Notes: generated from the sequence alone by a model not told the origin. A stretch of DNA of 64,000 bases from Cohnella pontilimi (GCF_005049045.1 NZ_SUPK01000005.1:186001-250000), one strand, 5' to 3'; counted from the stretch's first letter, positions 16,847-25,779 are shown. A program made the numbers and translations.

Positions 16847-18100
16847 ATGACAGGGAAAAAACCGGGCTTCGGCAGGCAGCTGGCGGAACTTCACCGATGG
16901 AACGCTTGGATCACGTTGTTTCTGGCTGTCAGCGGGTTGCTGCTTTCCTGGGCGGCCATCCGCGGGTGGTTAGGAGAAGGGCGCGTGTGGCTCAAACAGC
17001 TGCATATCGCGGTGGGCGTCGTGTTCGGCATTTTGATCGTGCTCTACGCTCCCCTTATGAGACGGCATCTTAAGCAACTGAAAGAGAGGACGCGGCAAAA
17101 AGGAAATTTGGCATTCGTGCTGATGTTGCTGGTCGGATGGCTTCTTTCGGGCATCGTGCTATGGCAGCTCCGGCATTTTCCTCCACGCTGGGCGAACGCA
17201 GCTTTGCTGGTACACGACTTGTTGACGTATATCGGTCTTCCTTACCTCGTCTATCATTCCGTCACCCGCCTGCGGTGGATGAAGCAGCCCGGGCGCAGGG
17301 CAATCCGCGAGCATGCCGCGGAAACGCGGAATCCTGCGGCAGATCCTCCGCCTTACCCGGCGTCGCCGTCACCCTGGATGGACCGGAGGCAGTTTCTCAA
17401 ACGGTCGCTCGGCGTTGCGCTCACCGTGACCGCAGTTCCGCCGTTTTTTCGTTGGCTGGCGCGTCAGGCGAGTTTGGGCCCTATCTCGGGAACCGTTACG
17501 CCCGGAGAAAATCCGAATCGCATGATTCCCGCTCCTCAGCCGCTGCCGGATTCGGTCAACGTGATCGGAGGCGGGGCGCAGGGCTCGTTTCAAGTGTATA
17601 CTGTCACCCGGCTGCCGACGTTCGATTCGGGCACGTGGAGGTTCATTCTGGACGGATTGGTGGAGAAGCCGGCGGAGTGGACTTGGGAGCAGTTTCTCGG
17701 CATACCGCGCGTTGTGCAGGTCAGTGATTTTCACTGTGTCACCGGATGGTCGGTGTACCGCAACACTTGGGAAGGCATCCCGCTCTCTTACCTGCTGAAG
17801 CAGGCGGGCGTAAGACCGAAAGCCAAGTTCGTCAAATTCTACTCCGGGGACGGGGTTTATACCGACGCGCTTTCGCTGGAACAGGCGAATATGGACGGGG
17901 TGATGGTCGCTGTACTGCATGACGGCCAACCGATCCATCGGGATTATGGAGGGCCGGTCCGGCTCATCGTGCCGAAAATGTATGCCTATAAATCCGTGAA
18001 ATGGCTGGACCGCATCGAGCTGATCGACGGGGAACATATCGGCTACTGGGAAGACCGCGGCTACGATAAGGATGCGTGGCTGAGAGGCCAGGGGGTATAA
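16847..18100 (+). CDS. Cytochrome-b-like / sulfite-oxidase-type molybdopterin oxidoreductase fusion
   Basis: The product has 417 residues in three parts. Residues 1-145 hold about four membrane helices with spaced His residues (LHRWNAW, QLHIAVG, VHDLLTY, VYHSV), like a heme-b membrane domain. Around residue 180 an internal DRRQFLKRS plus hydrophobic stretch resembles a Tat-type signal. Residues 210-417 form a sulfite-oxidase-like molybdopterin domain with DFHCVTGWSV; Cys297 is the expected Mo ligand. The YedY/MsrP and YedZ pair is an analogy from separate proteins. Substrate is unknown. The ATG follows GGGGAGGG; a -10 TATAAT lies at 16805-16810. The frame is open far upstream, but that part overlaps the divergent lipoprotein gene. 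Confidence 0.85.
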   Translation: MTGKKPGFGRQLAELHRWNAWITLFLAVSGLLLSWAAIRGWLGEGRVWLKQLHIAVGVVFGILIVLYAPLMRRHLKQLKERTRQKGNLAFVLMLLVGWLLSGIVLWQLRHFPPRWANAALLVHDLLTYIGLPYLVYHSVTRLRWMKQPGRRAIREHAAETRNPAADPPPYPASPSPWMDRRQFLKRSLGVALTVTAVPPFFRWLARQASLGPISGTVTPGENPNRMIPAPQPLPDSVNVIGGGAQGSFQVYTVTRLPTFDSGTWRFILDGLVEKPAEWTWEQFLGIPRVVQVSDFHCVTGWSVYRNTWEGIPLSYLLKQAGVRPKAKFVKFYSGDGVYTDALSLEQANMDGVMVAVLHDGQPIHRDYGGPVRLIVPKMYAYKSVKWLDRIELIDGEHIGYWEDRGYDKDAWLRGQGV

Positions 18101-18403
18101 GGGTGTAACTTTTTTGTCCTTCTTTCCGTTTGATAGAACAGAGAGAAAATCAGACCTAACAGCTCTTTCCAACTGAAATAACCCCTTTCGAGACGGGGCG
18201 GAGGCAGGATCATGGACAAGTTTCATTGCTGCGCGACGCCGATGCAAAGTGACCGCTATGTTGCTTGCTCTCCCGGAATGGGTATGTTACCGTAGAGAGG
18301 CTGTTTGACGGGCCGGATCATGAGCGCTGGGAGTGTCTGTCTCCGCGGTCTTGATGCCGGCCCGACCCGTTATACATAATCGACCGCAAGGAGGCCTGGC
18401 TGC
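18101..18403. other. Intergenic region with hairpin and promoter candidate
   Basis: This gap of about 300 bp holds a possible 27-codon gene (18212-18295) and a long stem GGGCCGGATCA...TGATGCCGGCCC (about 18311-18364) enclosing a smaller GGAG...CTCC hairpin. A promoter candidate TTGATG (18351-18356), 18-bp spacer, CATAAT overlaps the stem's 3' arm just before the next gene. No known RNA family is recognised. Confidence 0.4.
18212..18295 (+). CDS. Possible 27-residue Cys-containing small protein
   Basis: The ATG at 18212 has GGAGG 7 bp upstream. The product, starting MDKFHCCATPMQSD, has three Cys and one His. The strong ribosome site is the only support. It could be a leader peptide or chance. 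Confidence 0.25.
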   Translation: MDKFHCCATPMQSDRYVACSPGMGMLP

Positions 18404-19300
18404 ATGAAAGCCTATTTTGTTGCCGGCACGCATCGGATCCGCCGGCTATCGGCGGCTGCGCTCGCGCTTGCCGCGGCCATTATTCTCGCGTCTTGCTCGA
18501 ATTCCGCGAAACCGCAAGAGACGGCATCGTCTGCCCCGCCGCCTTCACCGTCCAAGGCGGAGCTGACGGCTGCCGACTTGCTCGATCAGGCCGAAGCGGC
18601 TGCGCAGCAAATGAAGAAATATGCTTTCGAGCTGGAGCTCATCCAGCATTTGAGCGGCGAAGGCGAAGAAGGCAACTCCAGCGTGAACGTCAATATGAAA
18701 GGCCGCGCGGAGCTGGGTCCCTTGAAGCTGGACCAGACAATCAAAAGCGATATCGACGGAGAAGAATCGTCCATCCGATCGATTCTTGTGCCGGAAGCCT
18801 ATTATATGTATGATCCGGAATTCGAAGAGTGGAGCAAGCTGTCCGCCTCCCAAACCTCCGACATCATGAAGACGTTGTCCGATTTGCAGGTCAATCCCGC
18901 CCAATCCATTCTGGATATCCGGGCGCTGGGCGCCGGTTTGCAGGCCAAGCCTCAAGGGGACACCTTCACCATCCGCTACGACGGTGCAGGTGTTGAGGCA
19001 AGAACATTTCTCGACAAAATTCTCGAAAGCACGCTCGATCTGTCCGGCATGGATCCCAAAGTTCGGAACAGCATCAAGCTGGACTCCATGCAGGTCGAAC
19101 TGTTGCTCGATGCGGCCCGCAAATGGCCGATTTCATATCGCATCGATTCGGTCATGAGCGTGGAATATGTAAAGGGCAAGCCGTCCACGCTCGAACAGAG
19201 CATTTCCGGCAGCTACAGCCAACATAACGCTTCGGAGGGGATTGTCGTGCCCGAGGAAGCGAAGAACGCGCCGGAGCTTGATCCGGCTCCTATGGATTGA
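18404..19300 (+). CDS. DUF6612-like lipoprotein
   Basis: The product has 298 residues. A lipoprotein signal with lipobox LASC (Cys31) leads into a Ser/Pro linker and a domain of repeated amphipathic strands (AAQQMKKYAFELELIQHLSG, YYMYDPEFEEW, SISGSYS). It resembles the LolA/LppX-like fold of DUF6612 lipoproteins found in paenibacilli. Binding of a hydrophobic ligand is a guess from the fold type. GGAGG precedes the ATG by 10 bp. Confidence 0.75.
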   Translation: MKAYFVAGTHRIRRLSAAALALAAAIILASCSNSAKPQETASSAPPPSPSKAELTAADLLDQAEAAAQQMKKYAFELELIQHLSGEGEEGNSSVNVNMKGRAELGPLKLDQTIKSDIDGEESSIRSILVPEAYYMYDPEFEEWSKLSASQTSDIMKTLSDLQVNPAQSILDIRALGAGLQAKPQGDTFTIRYDGAGVEARTFLDKILESTLDLSGMDPKVRNSIKLDSMQVELLLDAARKWPISYRIDSVMSVEYVKGKPSTLEQSISGSYSQHNASEGIVVPEEAKNAPELDPAPMD

Positions 19301-19398
19301 TCACCGGCCGTCGTCTTCGGGTTGTCCCGGAGCGGCGGCTTCGACATTTTCCGCGTTGGGAGGACGGTAAAGCGAGGTTTACTTGGTTCGCTGGAATC

Positions 19399-19427
19399 TT
19401 GTGGAAAGTGAGTGATTGAGCTAAAAT
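19399..19427 (+). promoter_or_regulatory. Promoter candidate before the GAF gene
   Basis: TTGTGG (19399-19404), a 17-bp spacer and TAAAAT (19422-19427). Confidence 0.45.
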
Positions 19428-19460
19428 GGAAGCGCTTGCCATCTGAAAAGGGGGGAGTTC

Positions 19461-20252
19461 ATGGACAGCTTTTTGAAAGGAATATTGGACAAGCTGCCGC
19501 CTTGGTTCTACAGCTTGGCCGCCGTGCTGTTCCTTGTGGTGCTCATCATCTTTTTCGGCATGACCTTATTCGGCGCTTCCAGGATTACACGGTCGATGAA
19601 TAGCATCATGAGCCGCGACCGGCGGATCGAACACTTGAATGACCGGCTGCATGAAGCGGTTCAGCGAGCGGAGAGGCAGGACAATGTCGCGTCACAGCTG
19701 GCCACCGCATGCGGGAATTTGAGCCCTTTGCTGCATCAATTAAACGGCCTTCGATCGAGCTTAAACCTACTGAACCGCATGAACGAGGTCGAGTCGCTGG
19801 CCCAGCGATGTCTGGATACGCTGTCTTCGGACATCAAGGTGAGTGCCGGCGGGCGGCACCGGTGTGCCCTGTGGATCCAGCAGGACGAAACGCTTCTGCT
19901 CGTTTTCGCCAGCTCGGGTTTTCCGAAAACCCATCCCGGGAGCCGCCGTCTCCACATTCACCGTTCCATCGCCGGGAGGTGCCTGCGCAAAAGGCAGCTG
20001 ATTCATGTGGATGATGTCACGGAAGACGATGATTGGGAGCCGAATCACGACTCGAAATCTCCTTATCGGTCACTCATTTGCGTACCGGTCAGCACATGGG
20101 TCGTCTTGACCGTGGACGGAATCCAGCCCATGAGCCGAGAAGTGGAGCTGTTATGTGAGCTGTACGGCGTCCTTTTTGAGGGCATTTTCCAGGAACACGT
20201 CAACATCGTTCAACAGATGACCGACGACGAAGCAGCCGTCAGTGGTGCTTGA
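19461..20252 (+). CDS. Membrane-anchored GAF-domain protein
   Basis: The product has 263 residues: an N-terminal membrane helix (about 14-37), a coiled-coil linker (about 45-80) and a GAF domain (about 100-245). The GAF segment shows HIHRSIAGRCLRKRQLIHVDDVTEDDDW and YRSLICVPVS, typical of the fold. There is no HATPase, GGDEF or HTH domain, so it probably senses a ligand and acts through a partner. AAAAGGGGGGAG precedes the ATG. Confidence 0.8.
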   Translation: MDSFLKGILDKLPPWFYSLAAVLFLVVLIIFFGMTLFGASRITRSMNSIMSRDRRIEHLNDRLHEAVQRAERQDNVASQLATACGNLSPLLHQLNGLRSSLNLLNRMNEVESLAQRCLDTLSSDIKVSAGGRHRCALWIQQDETLLLVFASSGFPKTHPGSRRLHIHRSIAGRCLRKRQLIHVDDVTEDDDWEPNHDSKSPYRSLICVPVSTWVVLTVDGIQPMSREVELLCELYGVLFEGIFQEHVNIVQQMTDDEAAVSGA

Positions 20253-20295
20253 CACCAAATTGTGGTAGAATCTTACCCGGAAAGGGAGTGGAACC

Positions 20296-20511
20296 GTGAT
20301 TCATCTTCAAGAGGTTCCTTTCGTCCGGGTGGTCGCGGAGGCCGCGCAGGAACAGAGGATCATGTCTCCAGGCAGTTGCGACGGTGTCAAACAATGGATC
20401 AAACGGATCGAGCGGAGAAATCTCATGCAGGCGAATGAGCAGGTGATCCGGCAGGCCAGCGAAGTCTTGATCCGCAGGTTGAACCGTTCGGCTCCAGTCA
20501 TCGGCAAATAA
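20296..20511 (+). CDS. Small conserved-looking protein, unknown function
   Basis: The product has 71 residues, is basic and mostly helical (VKQWIKRIERRNLMQANEQVIRQASEVLIRRL). The GTG start follows AAAGGGAGTGG. No family is recognised. It stands between the GAF protein gene and ychF. Confidence 0.55.
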   Translation: MIHLQEVPFVRVVAEAAQEQRIMSPGSCDGVKQWIKRIERRNLMQANEQVIRQASEVLIRRLNRSAPVIGK

Positions 20512-20602
20512 AGCGTGGTTATGTTACGGCTTCGTCTTCCGTGCGGAAGGCGAGGCCGTTTTTGCGCGATCTACAGGTCGGTGTTGGCCGTTCATGCTTG
20601 AG

Positions 20603-20631
20603 TGGACGTTCCCCGCCGCTTCCGTTATAAT
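20603..20631 (+). promoter_or_regulatory. Promoter of ychF
   Basis: TGGACG (20603-20608), a 17-bp spacer and TATAAT (20626-20631), 33 bp before the ychF start. Confidence 0.65.
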
Positions 20632-20663
20632 GTGCTGAGAATTGAGAAGGAGTGGTTAAAAAG

Positions 20664-21764
20664 ATGCCACTGTCGTGTGGAATCGTCGGGCTGCCCAATG
20701 TAGGCAAATCGACGTTGTTTAACGCTATCACCCAAGCGGGCGCGGAGTCCGCGAATTATCCGTTTTGTACGATCGACCCCAATGTAGGTGTGGTGGAAGT
20801 GCCGGACGAACGGCTTCAGAAGCTGGCCGAAATCGTGCAGCCGAACCGGATCGTGCCGACGGCTTTCGAATTTGTGGACATCGCCGGTCTGGTGAAAGGC
20901 GCGAGCCGCGGGGAAGGTCTCGGCAACAAGTTTCTCGCGAACATTCGCGAAGTGGATGCCATTGTGCATGTCGTGCGCTGTTTCGTTGACGAGAATATTA
21001 CCCACGTTTCGGGCAAGGTGGACCCGATTCATGACATCGAGGTCATTAACCTCGAATTGATTTTGGCGGACATGGATTCGGTGGAGCGCCGTATGGATCG
21101 CACGCGCAAAAACATGAAAGGCGGCGACAAGAAGTACACGCAGGAGCTTGAAGTGCTCGAGCGCATCAATGCCGCCCTGCTGGCAGAGAAGCCGGCGCGG
21201 AGCGTCGAGCTGACGGACGAAGAGAAGCTGCTCGTGCGCGATCTGCATTTGCTGACGATCAAGCCGGTGTTGTACGCGGCTAACGTGAGCGAAAGCGAAG
21301 CCGCCGATGCGGAAGGCAACGAGTACGTGAAGCGTGTACGCGAGTTCGCAGTGGCCGAAGGTTCGGAAGTGGTGCCGATCAGCGCGAAGGTGGAGAGCGA
21401 AATCGCGGAGCTCGAGGGCGAGGACAAGGCCATGTTCCTGGAAGAGCTCGGGCTGGAGGAGTCCGGCCTGGATCGCTTGATCCGCGCGGCGTACAAGCTG
21501 CTCGGACTGTACACGTATTTCACCGCCGGCGTTCAGGAAGTGCGCGCCTGGACGATTCGCAAAGGAATGAAAGCACCTCAGGCGGCCGGAGTCATCCATA
21601 CCGATTTCGAGCGGGGCTTCATTCGCGCGGAGGTTGTATCGTATCAGGACCTCGTAGGTTCGGGATCCATGAACGCCGCGCGCGAGAAAGGCTTGCTGCG
21701 GTTGGAAGGCAAAGAATACGTCGTCGCCGACGGCGATGTTATGCACTTCCGGTTTAACGTGTGA
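20664..21764 (+). CDS. ychF: Redox-regulated ATPase/GTPase YchF (Obg family)
   Basis: The product has 366 residues. The P-loop GLPNVGKST (residues 9-17) and the [17 protein letters not shown] switch region are clear, and a TGS domain occupies the C-terminus ([17 protein letters not shown]... to FNV). YchF/Ola1 proteins bind ribosomes and prefer ATP. AAGGAG precedes the ATG at 20664. An in-frame GTG at 20652 overlaps that ribosome site and was rejected. Confidence 0.96.
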   Translation: MPLSCGIVGLPNVGKSTLFNAITQAGAESANYPFCTIDPNVGVVEVPDERLQKLAEIVQPNRIVPTAFEFVDIAGLVKGASRGEGLGNKFLANIREVDAIVHVVRCFVDENITHVSGKVDPIHDIEVINLELILADMDSVERRMDRTRKNMKGGDKKYTQELEVLERINAALLAEKPARSVELTDEEKLLVRDLHLLTIKPVLYAANVSESEAADAEGNEYVKRVREFAVAEGSEVVPISAKVESEIAELEGEDKAMFLEELGLEESGLDRLIRAAYKLLGLYTYFTAGVQEVRAWTIRKGMKAPQAAGVIHTDFERGFIRAEVVSYQDLVGSGSMNAAREKGLLRLEGKEYVVADGDVMHFRFNV

Positions 21765-21777
21765 GTGGTAATCGTGA

Positions 21778-21803
21778 GGGCGGCCTTCGGGCCGCTTTTT
21801 TTG
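21778..21803 (+). terminator. Terminator of ychF
   Basis: The stem GCGGCC/GGCCGC with a TTCG loop is followed by seven T. Confidence 0.85.
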
Positions 21804-22000
21804 TCGCGATCCAGCCTACCGGCACGCCAGTAATACTGCCGCACAGTGTTATTCGCCTTCCTCCCCCTCGCAGACTTATCGGTGCAACCTTTTGGAGACA
21901 ATTGCGTCTTTACCATTGGAAAAAACAGGACAAATTTTCCATTAAGGAGTCATCTTTTCTAATATAGATTGACCGGACTCTGAGCGAAGGGGAGAACACC

Positions 22001-22147
22001 ATGCAGTATTTGATTCTTGCGCTGCTACTCATTGCCGTCGTGCTTCTGTTGAACATCAATGCAAAATTGCCGAGACGCGATTACGTCGAAGAAGAAGTGA
22101 ACAAGGCGCTGAGGCGGGACGCCGAACGCAGGAGCCGGGAATCTTGA
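22001..22147 (+). CDS. Short single-helix membrane protein
   Basis: The product has 48 residues. Residues 3-20 form one hydrophobic helix (YLILALLLIAVVLLLNI) and the rest is strongly charged (RRDYVEEEVNKALRRDAERR). AAGGGGAG lies 7 bp before the ATG. A terminator follows the stop immediately, which supports a real, separately transcribed small gene. Function unknown. Confidence 0.65.
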   Translation: MQYLILALLLIAVVLLLNINAKLPRRDYVEEEVNKALRRDAERRSRES

Positions 22148-22193
22148 AGGGCTGTCTGCAGCGGGCGAAAACCCCCTGCGGCTAGCCCTTTTG
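22147..22193 (+). terminator. Terminator after the 48-residue gene
   Basis: The stem AAGGGCT...AGCCCTT encloses a second GCAGCGGG...CCCCTGC pairing, with a T tail. Confidence 0.75.
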
Positions 22194-22260
22194 CATGGCG
22201 GCGAGACAAACTCATTACCGCAAGACCGGAAATCCAGCCCGTCAAGGGGTTGCGGGGATA

Positions 22261-22269
22261 TGTTATAAT
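22261..22269 (+). promoter_or_regulatory. Extended -10 promoter of prfA
   Basis: TGTTATAAT is an extended -10 element about 60 bp before the prfA start. No good -35 is seen. Confidence 0.5.
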
Positions 22270-22329
22270 GAAGTTTGCAATCTGCCGCAGCTTGAATGAA
22301 GCGGCTATCATAATGGAGGTTGAGGAAAC

Positions 22330-23403
22330 GTGCTGGACCGTTTGCAAGCGTTGGCGGATCGGTATGAAAAGTTGAGCGAGCTGCTGTGCGATCCCGACGT
22401 GGTCAATGATCCCGCGCGGCTGCGTTCTTATGCGAAGGAACAATCGGGTCTCGAGGAAGCGTATCGGGCCTATTCGGAATATAAAACCGTAATCGAACAG
22501 TTCACCGGCGCCAAAGCGATGCTCGAAGAGAAGCTGGACGACGAAATGCGCGACATGGTCAAAATGGAAATCGAGGAGCTCGATGCGCGCAAAACGGAGC
22601 TGGAGGAAAGCATCCGCATTTTGCTGCTGCCTAAAGATCCGAACGACGGGAAAAATGTCATTGTGGAAATCCGGGGCGCCGCCGGCGGAGAGGAAGCGAA
22701 CCTTTTTGCCGCCGACCTGTACCGGATGTACGCCAAATATGCGGACAGCCAAGGCTGGCGTACGGAACTGCTCGAAGCGAACGTCAGCGACCTGGGCGGG
22801 TTTAAGGAAGTGATTTTCACGATCCAGGGGCCGGAAGCTTACCGCAAAATGAAATACGAAAGCGGAGCGCACCGCGTACAGCGCGTTCCGGAGACTGAAT
22901 CCGGCGGCCGGATCCACACGTCGACTTCGACGGTGGTGGTCATGCCGGAGGCGGAGGAAGTGGACATCGAGATACTGGACAAAGATATCCGCGTAGACAC
23001 ATTCTGTTCGAGCGGCGCCGGAGGCCAGTCGGTCAACACGACCAAGTCCGCCGTGCGCGTGACGCACGTTCCGACAGGTATCGTAGCGACATGTCAGGAC
23101 GGAAAATCGCAAAACGATAACAAAGCCAAGGCTCTCCAAGTGCTGCGCGCCCGCATCATGGACATTAAGCTGCAGGAAGAAGAAGCCAAAGTCTCCGGAG
23201 AACGCCGGGAGAAGATCGGTACGGGAGACCGCAGCGAACGGATTCGGACGTATAACTTCCCGCAGAGCCGGGTGACGGATCACCGAATCGGGCTGACGCT
23301 CCATAAGCTGGATTCCGTGCTGAACGGCGATATGGACGAAATCGTGCAGACGCTGACGCTGGCCGAACAGGCCGCTTTGCTTGAACGCGAGAATATGGGC
23401 TAA
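22330..23403 (+). CDS. prfA: Peptide chain release factor 1
   Basis: The product has 357 residues, the usual RF1 length. The GGQ motif that triggers peptidyl-tRNA hydrolysis is in [10 protein letters not shown] (about residues 231-235), the Gln of which PrmC methylates. The preceding segment [22 protein letters not shown] is also canonical. It reads UAA and UAG. The GTG start follows GGAGG. It is followed 18 bp later by prmC, whose product modifies this very protein. Confidence 0.97.
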   Translation: MLDRLQALADRYEKLSELLCDPDVVNDPARLRSYAKEQSGLEEAYRAYSEYKTVIEQFTGAKAMLEEKLDDEMRDMVKMEIEELDARKTELEESIRILLLPKDPNDGKNVIVEIRGAAGGEEANLFAADLYRMYAKYADSQGWRTELLEANVSDLGGFKEVIFTIQGPEAYRKMKYESGAHRVQRVPETESGGRIHTSTSTVVVMPEAEEVDIEILDKDIRVDTFCSSGAGGQSVNTTKSAVRVTHVPTGIVATCQDGKSQNDNKAKALQVLRARIMDIKLQEEEAKVSGERREKIGTGDRSERIRTYNFPQSRVTDHRIGLTLHKLDSVLNGDMDEIVQTLTLAEQAALLERENMG

Positions 23404-23421
23404 GGCAGGAGGCGCTTGCGC

Positions 23422-24324
23422 GTGAATAGTGTAAGCGGGCATAAGACGCTGCAGGAAGTATGGCGACTTGGTGCGGAGAGGTTAAGCCAGGCTGGGGTAG
23501 AAGAAGCGGCCGCGGATGCGGAGCTTCTTCTTTTGCATTTGCTTGGCAAGAGCAAGGCGGAGCTGCTGCGCGACTGGCGTGAGCCTTTCGCTGCGGAGCT
23601 GGAAGGCGCATGGGAGGCTTTGCTGCGCCGCCGTGAAGCGGGCGAGCCGGTGCAGTATGTGACGGGTGAGCAGTATTTTTATGGGCGGCGGTTTGCCGTG
23701 TCGCCGGCCGTACTCGTGCCGCGGCCGGAGACGGAGCTGCTAGCGGAAGCGTTGCTGGCGGCGGGCGATCGGCTGTGGCCGGATTCGGTTGACGGTGGAG
23801 GCGGGCCGACCGTGCTGGACGTGGGTACGGGTAGCGGTGCGTTGGCGGTGACGCTGGCGGCGGAGCGGCCAGGCTGGCGGGTGACGGCGAGCGACTTGTC
23901 GCCGGATGCCTTGGACGTGGCGCGCGGCAACGCGGCTGCGCATGGCGTGGACGGACGGATTTGGTTCGTGCAAGGGGATTTGCTGAAGCCTTTTTTGGCG
24001 GAAACGGAGGTCGAGCCGATCGACATCCTGGTTTCCAATCCGCCGTATATTCCGTCAGGCGATGTACTGGGTTTGCAGCGCGAGGTGCGGGAGTTTGAGC
24101 CGCATTTGGCGCTGGATGGCGGAACGGACGGATTGGATCCGTACCGCCGCATGACGGCGGATTTGCGAAAGCTGCAGAAGATGCCCCGCGTGGTCGCATT
24201 CGAAGTGGGCGCCGGACAAGCCGACGATGTCGCCGAACTTTTGCGGGCCGCAGCCGATTGGGACGATGTCGGCTTCGTCATCGACTACGCCGGCATCAAG
24301 CGGCACGTGATCGCCATACGGTGA
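23422..24324 (+). CDS. prmC: Release factor glutamine methyltransferase
   Basis: The product has 300 residues: an N-terminal helical domain that docks the release factor, then an SAM-dependent methyltransferase fold with VLDVGTGSGALAVTLA and the catalytic NPPY (about residues 206-209). It methylates the GGQ glutamine of release factors. The GTG at 23422 lies 9 bp after AGGAGG; an in-frame TTG at 23416 is too close to that site. Co-transcribed with prfA. Confidence 0.95.
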   Translation: MNSVSGHKTLQEVWRLGAERLSQAGVEEAAADAELLLLHLLGKSKAELLRDWREPFAAELEGAWEALLRRREAGEPVQYVTGEQYFYGRRFAVSPAVLVPRPETELLAEALLAAGDRLWPDSVDGGGGPTVLDVGTGSGALAVTLAAERPGWRVTASDLSPDALDVARGNAAAHGVDGRIWFVQGDLLKPFLAETEVEPIDILVSNPPYIPSGDVLGLQREVREFEPHLALDGGTDGLDPYRRMTADLRKLQKMPRVVAFEVGAGQADDVAELLRAAADWDDVGFVIDYAGIKRHVIAIR

Positions 24325-24340
24325 GGTGTTCCTCCTCGCA

Positions 24341-24472
24341 CTTTATCGATATCCCCTTCGCTCATGTCCCAAACATTTCTTTAAGCTGAGCGAAAGGGAT
24401 ACCGGCAAAGAGAGCTGAGCGAAAGGGATACCGATAAAGAGAGGAAACTGAGCGAGAGGGATACCGACAAAG
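24341..24472. repeat. CTGAGCGAAAGGGATACC repeat cluster (four copies)
   Basis: Three direct copies of a 25-bp unit (CTGAGCGAAAGGGATACC plus GRYAAAG) lie at 24386-24410, 24415-24439 and 24448-24472. An inverted copy lies at 24341-24364. A degenerate fifth may follow near 24507. The same unit recurs in both orientations at 52517-52656, so this is a dispersed intergenic family. Confidence 0.85.
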
Positions 24473-24592
24473 CTGAAAATCCCCCCGTTTTAATAGGTTT
24501 ATAGATTCAGCAAAAGGACATACTGATGGCTAAGACGTTCCGGAACGCATAGCTGAGCACCGACGGGTGCTCCCTCTTAAGGAGAGAAATCT

Positions 24593-25357
24593 ATGCGCCG
24601 TCTCGGCCTCGGTATGTTTTCTTCTTTTTCCGCTATGATCCCGTCTTATTCCACGCTCGCTCTCGTTTTGAAAACCGCTCTAGCCCTGTTCCTATTGATG
24701 ATCGGATTAACCGCCAGCTTGGGTGCAGCTTCTCCGGCCGTCGAAGAAGACGTATTCGCAATTCCGCAGGACGCGATCCGCATTCGGATTATCGCCAATT
24801 CCGATTCTTCTTTCGATCAGAAGGTGAAGGCGGATGTCCGAGATCAAGTAGCAGATGTGATCCGTTCCTGGGGCGCCATGCCGGGTACGCATGATGAAGC
24901 CCGCGCTTTGATCGCCTCCCATTTAGGGGAAGTTCAGCAAACCGCCGACCGTACGCTCCAGAACTGGGAAGTATCCTACAACGCCAAAGTAGAACTCGCC
25001 ACAGTACCTTTTCCGGATAAAGTGTTCAAAGGACGCGATTACAGCGCCGGAAACTATGAAGCTCTCCGCATTACGCTCGGCGGCGGAACGGGCGCCAACT
25101 GGTGGTGTGTACTTTTCCCTCCGCTGTGCCTGACCGCGGCGACCAAAGCCGAAGAGGTGCCGGCTGGGCAGCAACCCACTGTATCATCGGCACAACCGGC
25201 TGGTGATAAATCAAAAGGTAAAATTGTTAAGACATCGGCCAAAGTTGATTCCGTATCATCTGTGCAAGCTGCGGAGGATGACAAGCCGAAAGCGCGTTTC
25301 TTCCTTTGGGAAATGCTCAAAGGGCTCGCGGGCTTTCTTAAGTCACTGTTCTCCTGA
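24593..25357 (+). CDS. spoIIR: Stage II sporulation protein R
   Basis: The product has 254 residues. After a membrane/signal segment (about 25-47) comes IPQDAIRIRIIANSDSSFDQ and later GGTGANWWCVLFPPLCL, both diagnostic of SpoIIR. The forespore secretes SpoIIR to activate SpoIIGA, which processes pro-sigma-E in the mother cell. Beyond the core, a Ser/Lys-rich low-complexity stretch (about residues 180-230) precedes a hydrophobic end (MLKGLAGFLKSLFS). AAGGAGAG precedes the ATG. A real sporulation gene supports an endospore former. Confidence 0.94.
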   Translation: MRRLGLGMFSSFSAMIPSYSTLALVLKTALALFLLMIGLTASLGAASPAVEEDVFAIPQDAIRIRIIANSDSSFDQKVKADVRDQVADVIRSWGAMPGTHDEARALIASHLGEVQQTADRTLQNWEVSYNAKVELATVPFPDKVFKGRDYSAGNYEALRITLGGGTGANWWCVLFPPLCLTAATKAEEVPAGQQPTVSSAQPAGDKSKGKIVKTSAKVDSVSSVQAAEDDKPKARFFLWEMLKGLAGFLKSLFS

Positions 25358-25389
25358 TCGACGGGGATAACGGGCCATGATGCGCAACC

Positions 25390-25673
25390 CTAAGTCGGTC
25401 TGACTGACTAACGAATGTGGTGGTGGCGATCATACGCACTCCTTAGTTAGTGTGATTGACTAACGAATGTGGTGGTGGCGATTATACGCACTCCTTAGTC
25501 AGTGTGATTGACTAACGAATGTGGTGGTGGCGATTATACGCACTCCTTAGTCAGTGTGATTGACTAACGAATGCGGCGGTGGCGATCATACGCACTCCTT
25601 AGTCAGTGTGATTGACTAACGAATGTGGTGGTGGCGATCATACGCACTCCTTAGTCAGTGTGACTGACTAACA
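25390..25673. repeat. 52-bp tandem repeat, five full units plus a partial
   Basis: The marker GACTAACGAATG begins at 25406, 25458, 25510, 25562 and 25614, and GACTAAC again at 25666, so the period is exactly 52 bp. Each junction contains a perfect dyad TTAGTCA-N7-TGACTAA. The units differ at only a few bases. There is no coding support. The array fills most of the gap between spoIIR and tsaC. Confidence 0.95.
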
Positions 25674-25739
25674 ACCGTCACGGTGTCAACCAAAGCGCAT
25701 GGCGGTGGTCGTTTATCGGATTGTCTACATTCAATATGC

Positions 25740-25745
25740 TATAAT
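25740..25745 (+). promoter_or_regulatory. -10 element before tsaC
   Basis: TATAAT lies 35 bp before the chosen GTG start. Transcription from here would leave almost no leader for the alternative ATG at 25759. Confidence 0.45.
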
Positions 25746-25779
25746 AAGGCAACACATCATGGCGCCCGAGGATGATTAC

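Noticed and set aside
20625-21746. Minus-strand open frame opposite ychF
   Set aside because: The plus strand encodes an intact YchF with all motifs; the minus frame has none.
22081-23442. Minus-strand open frame of 453 codons
   Set aside because: It lies antisense to prfA and has no ribosome site or recognisable domain.
25390-25673. CRISPR array
   Set aside because: The 52-bp units are contiguous and identical throughout, with no variable spacers and no cas genes nearby.
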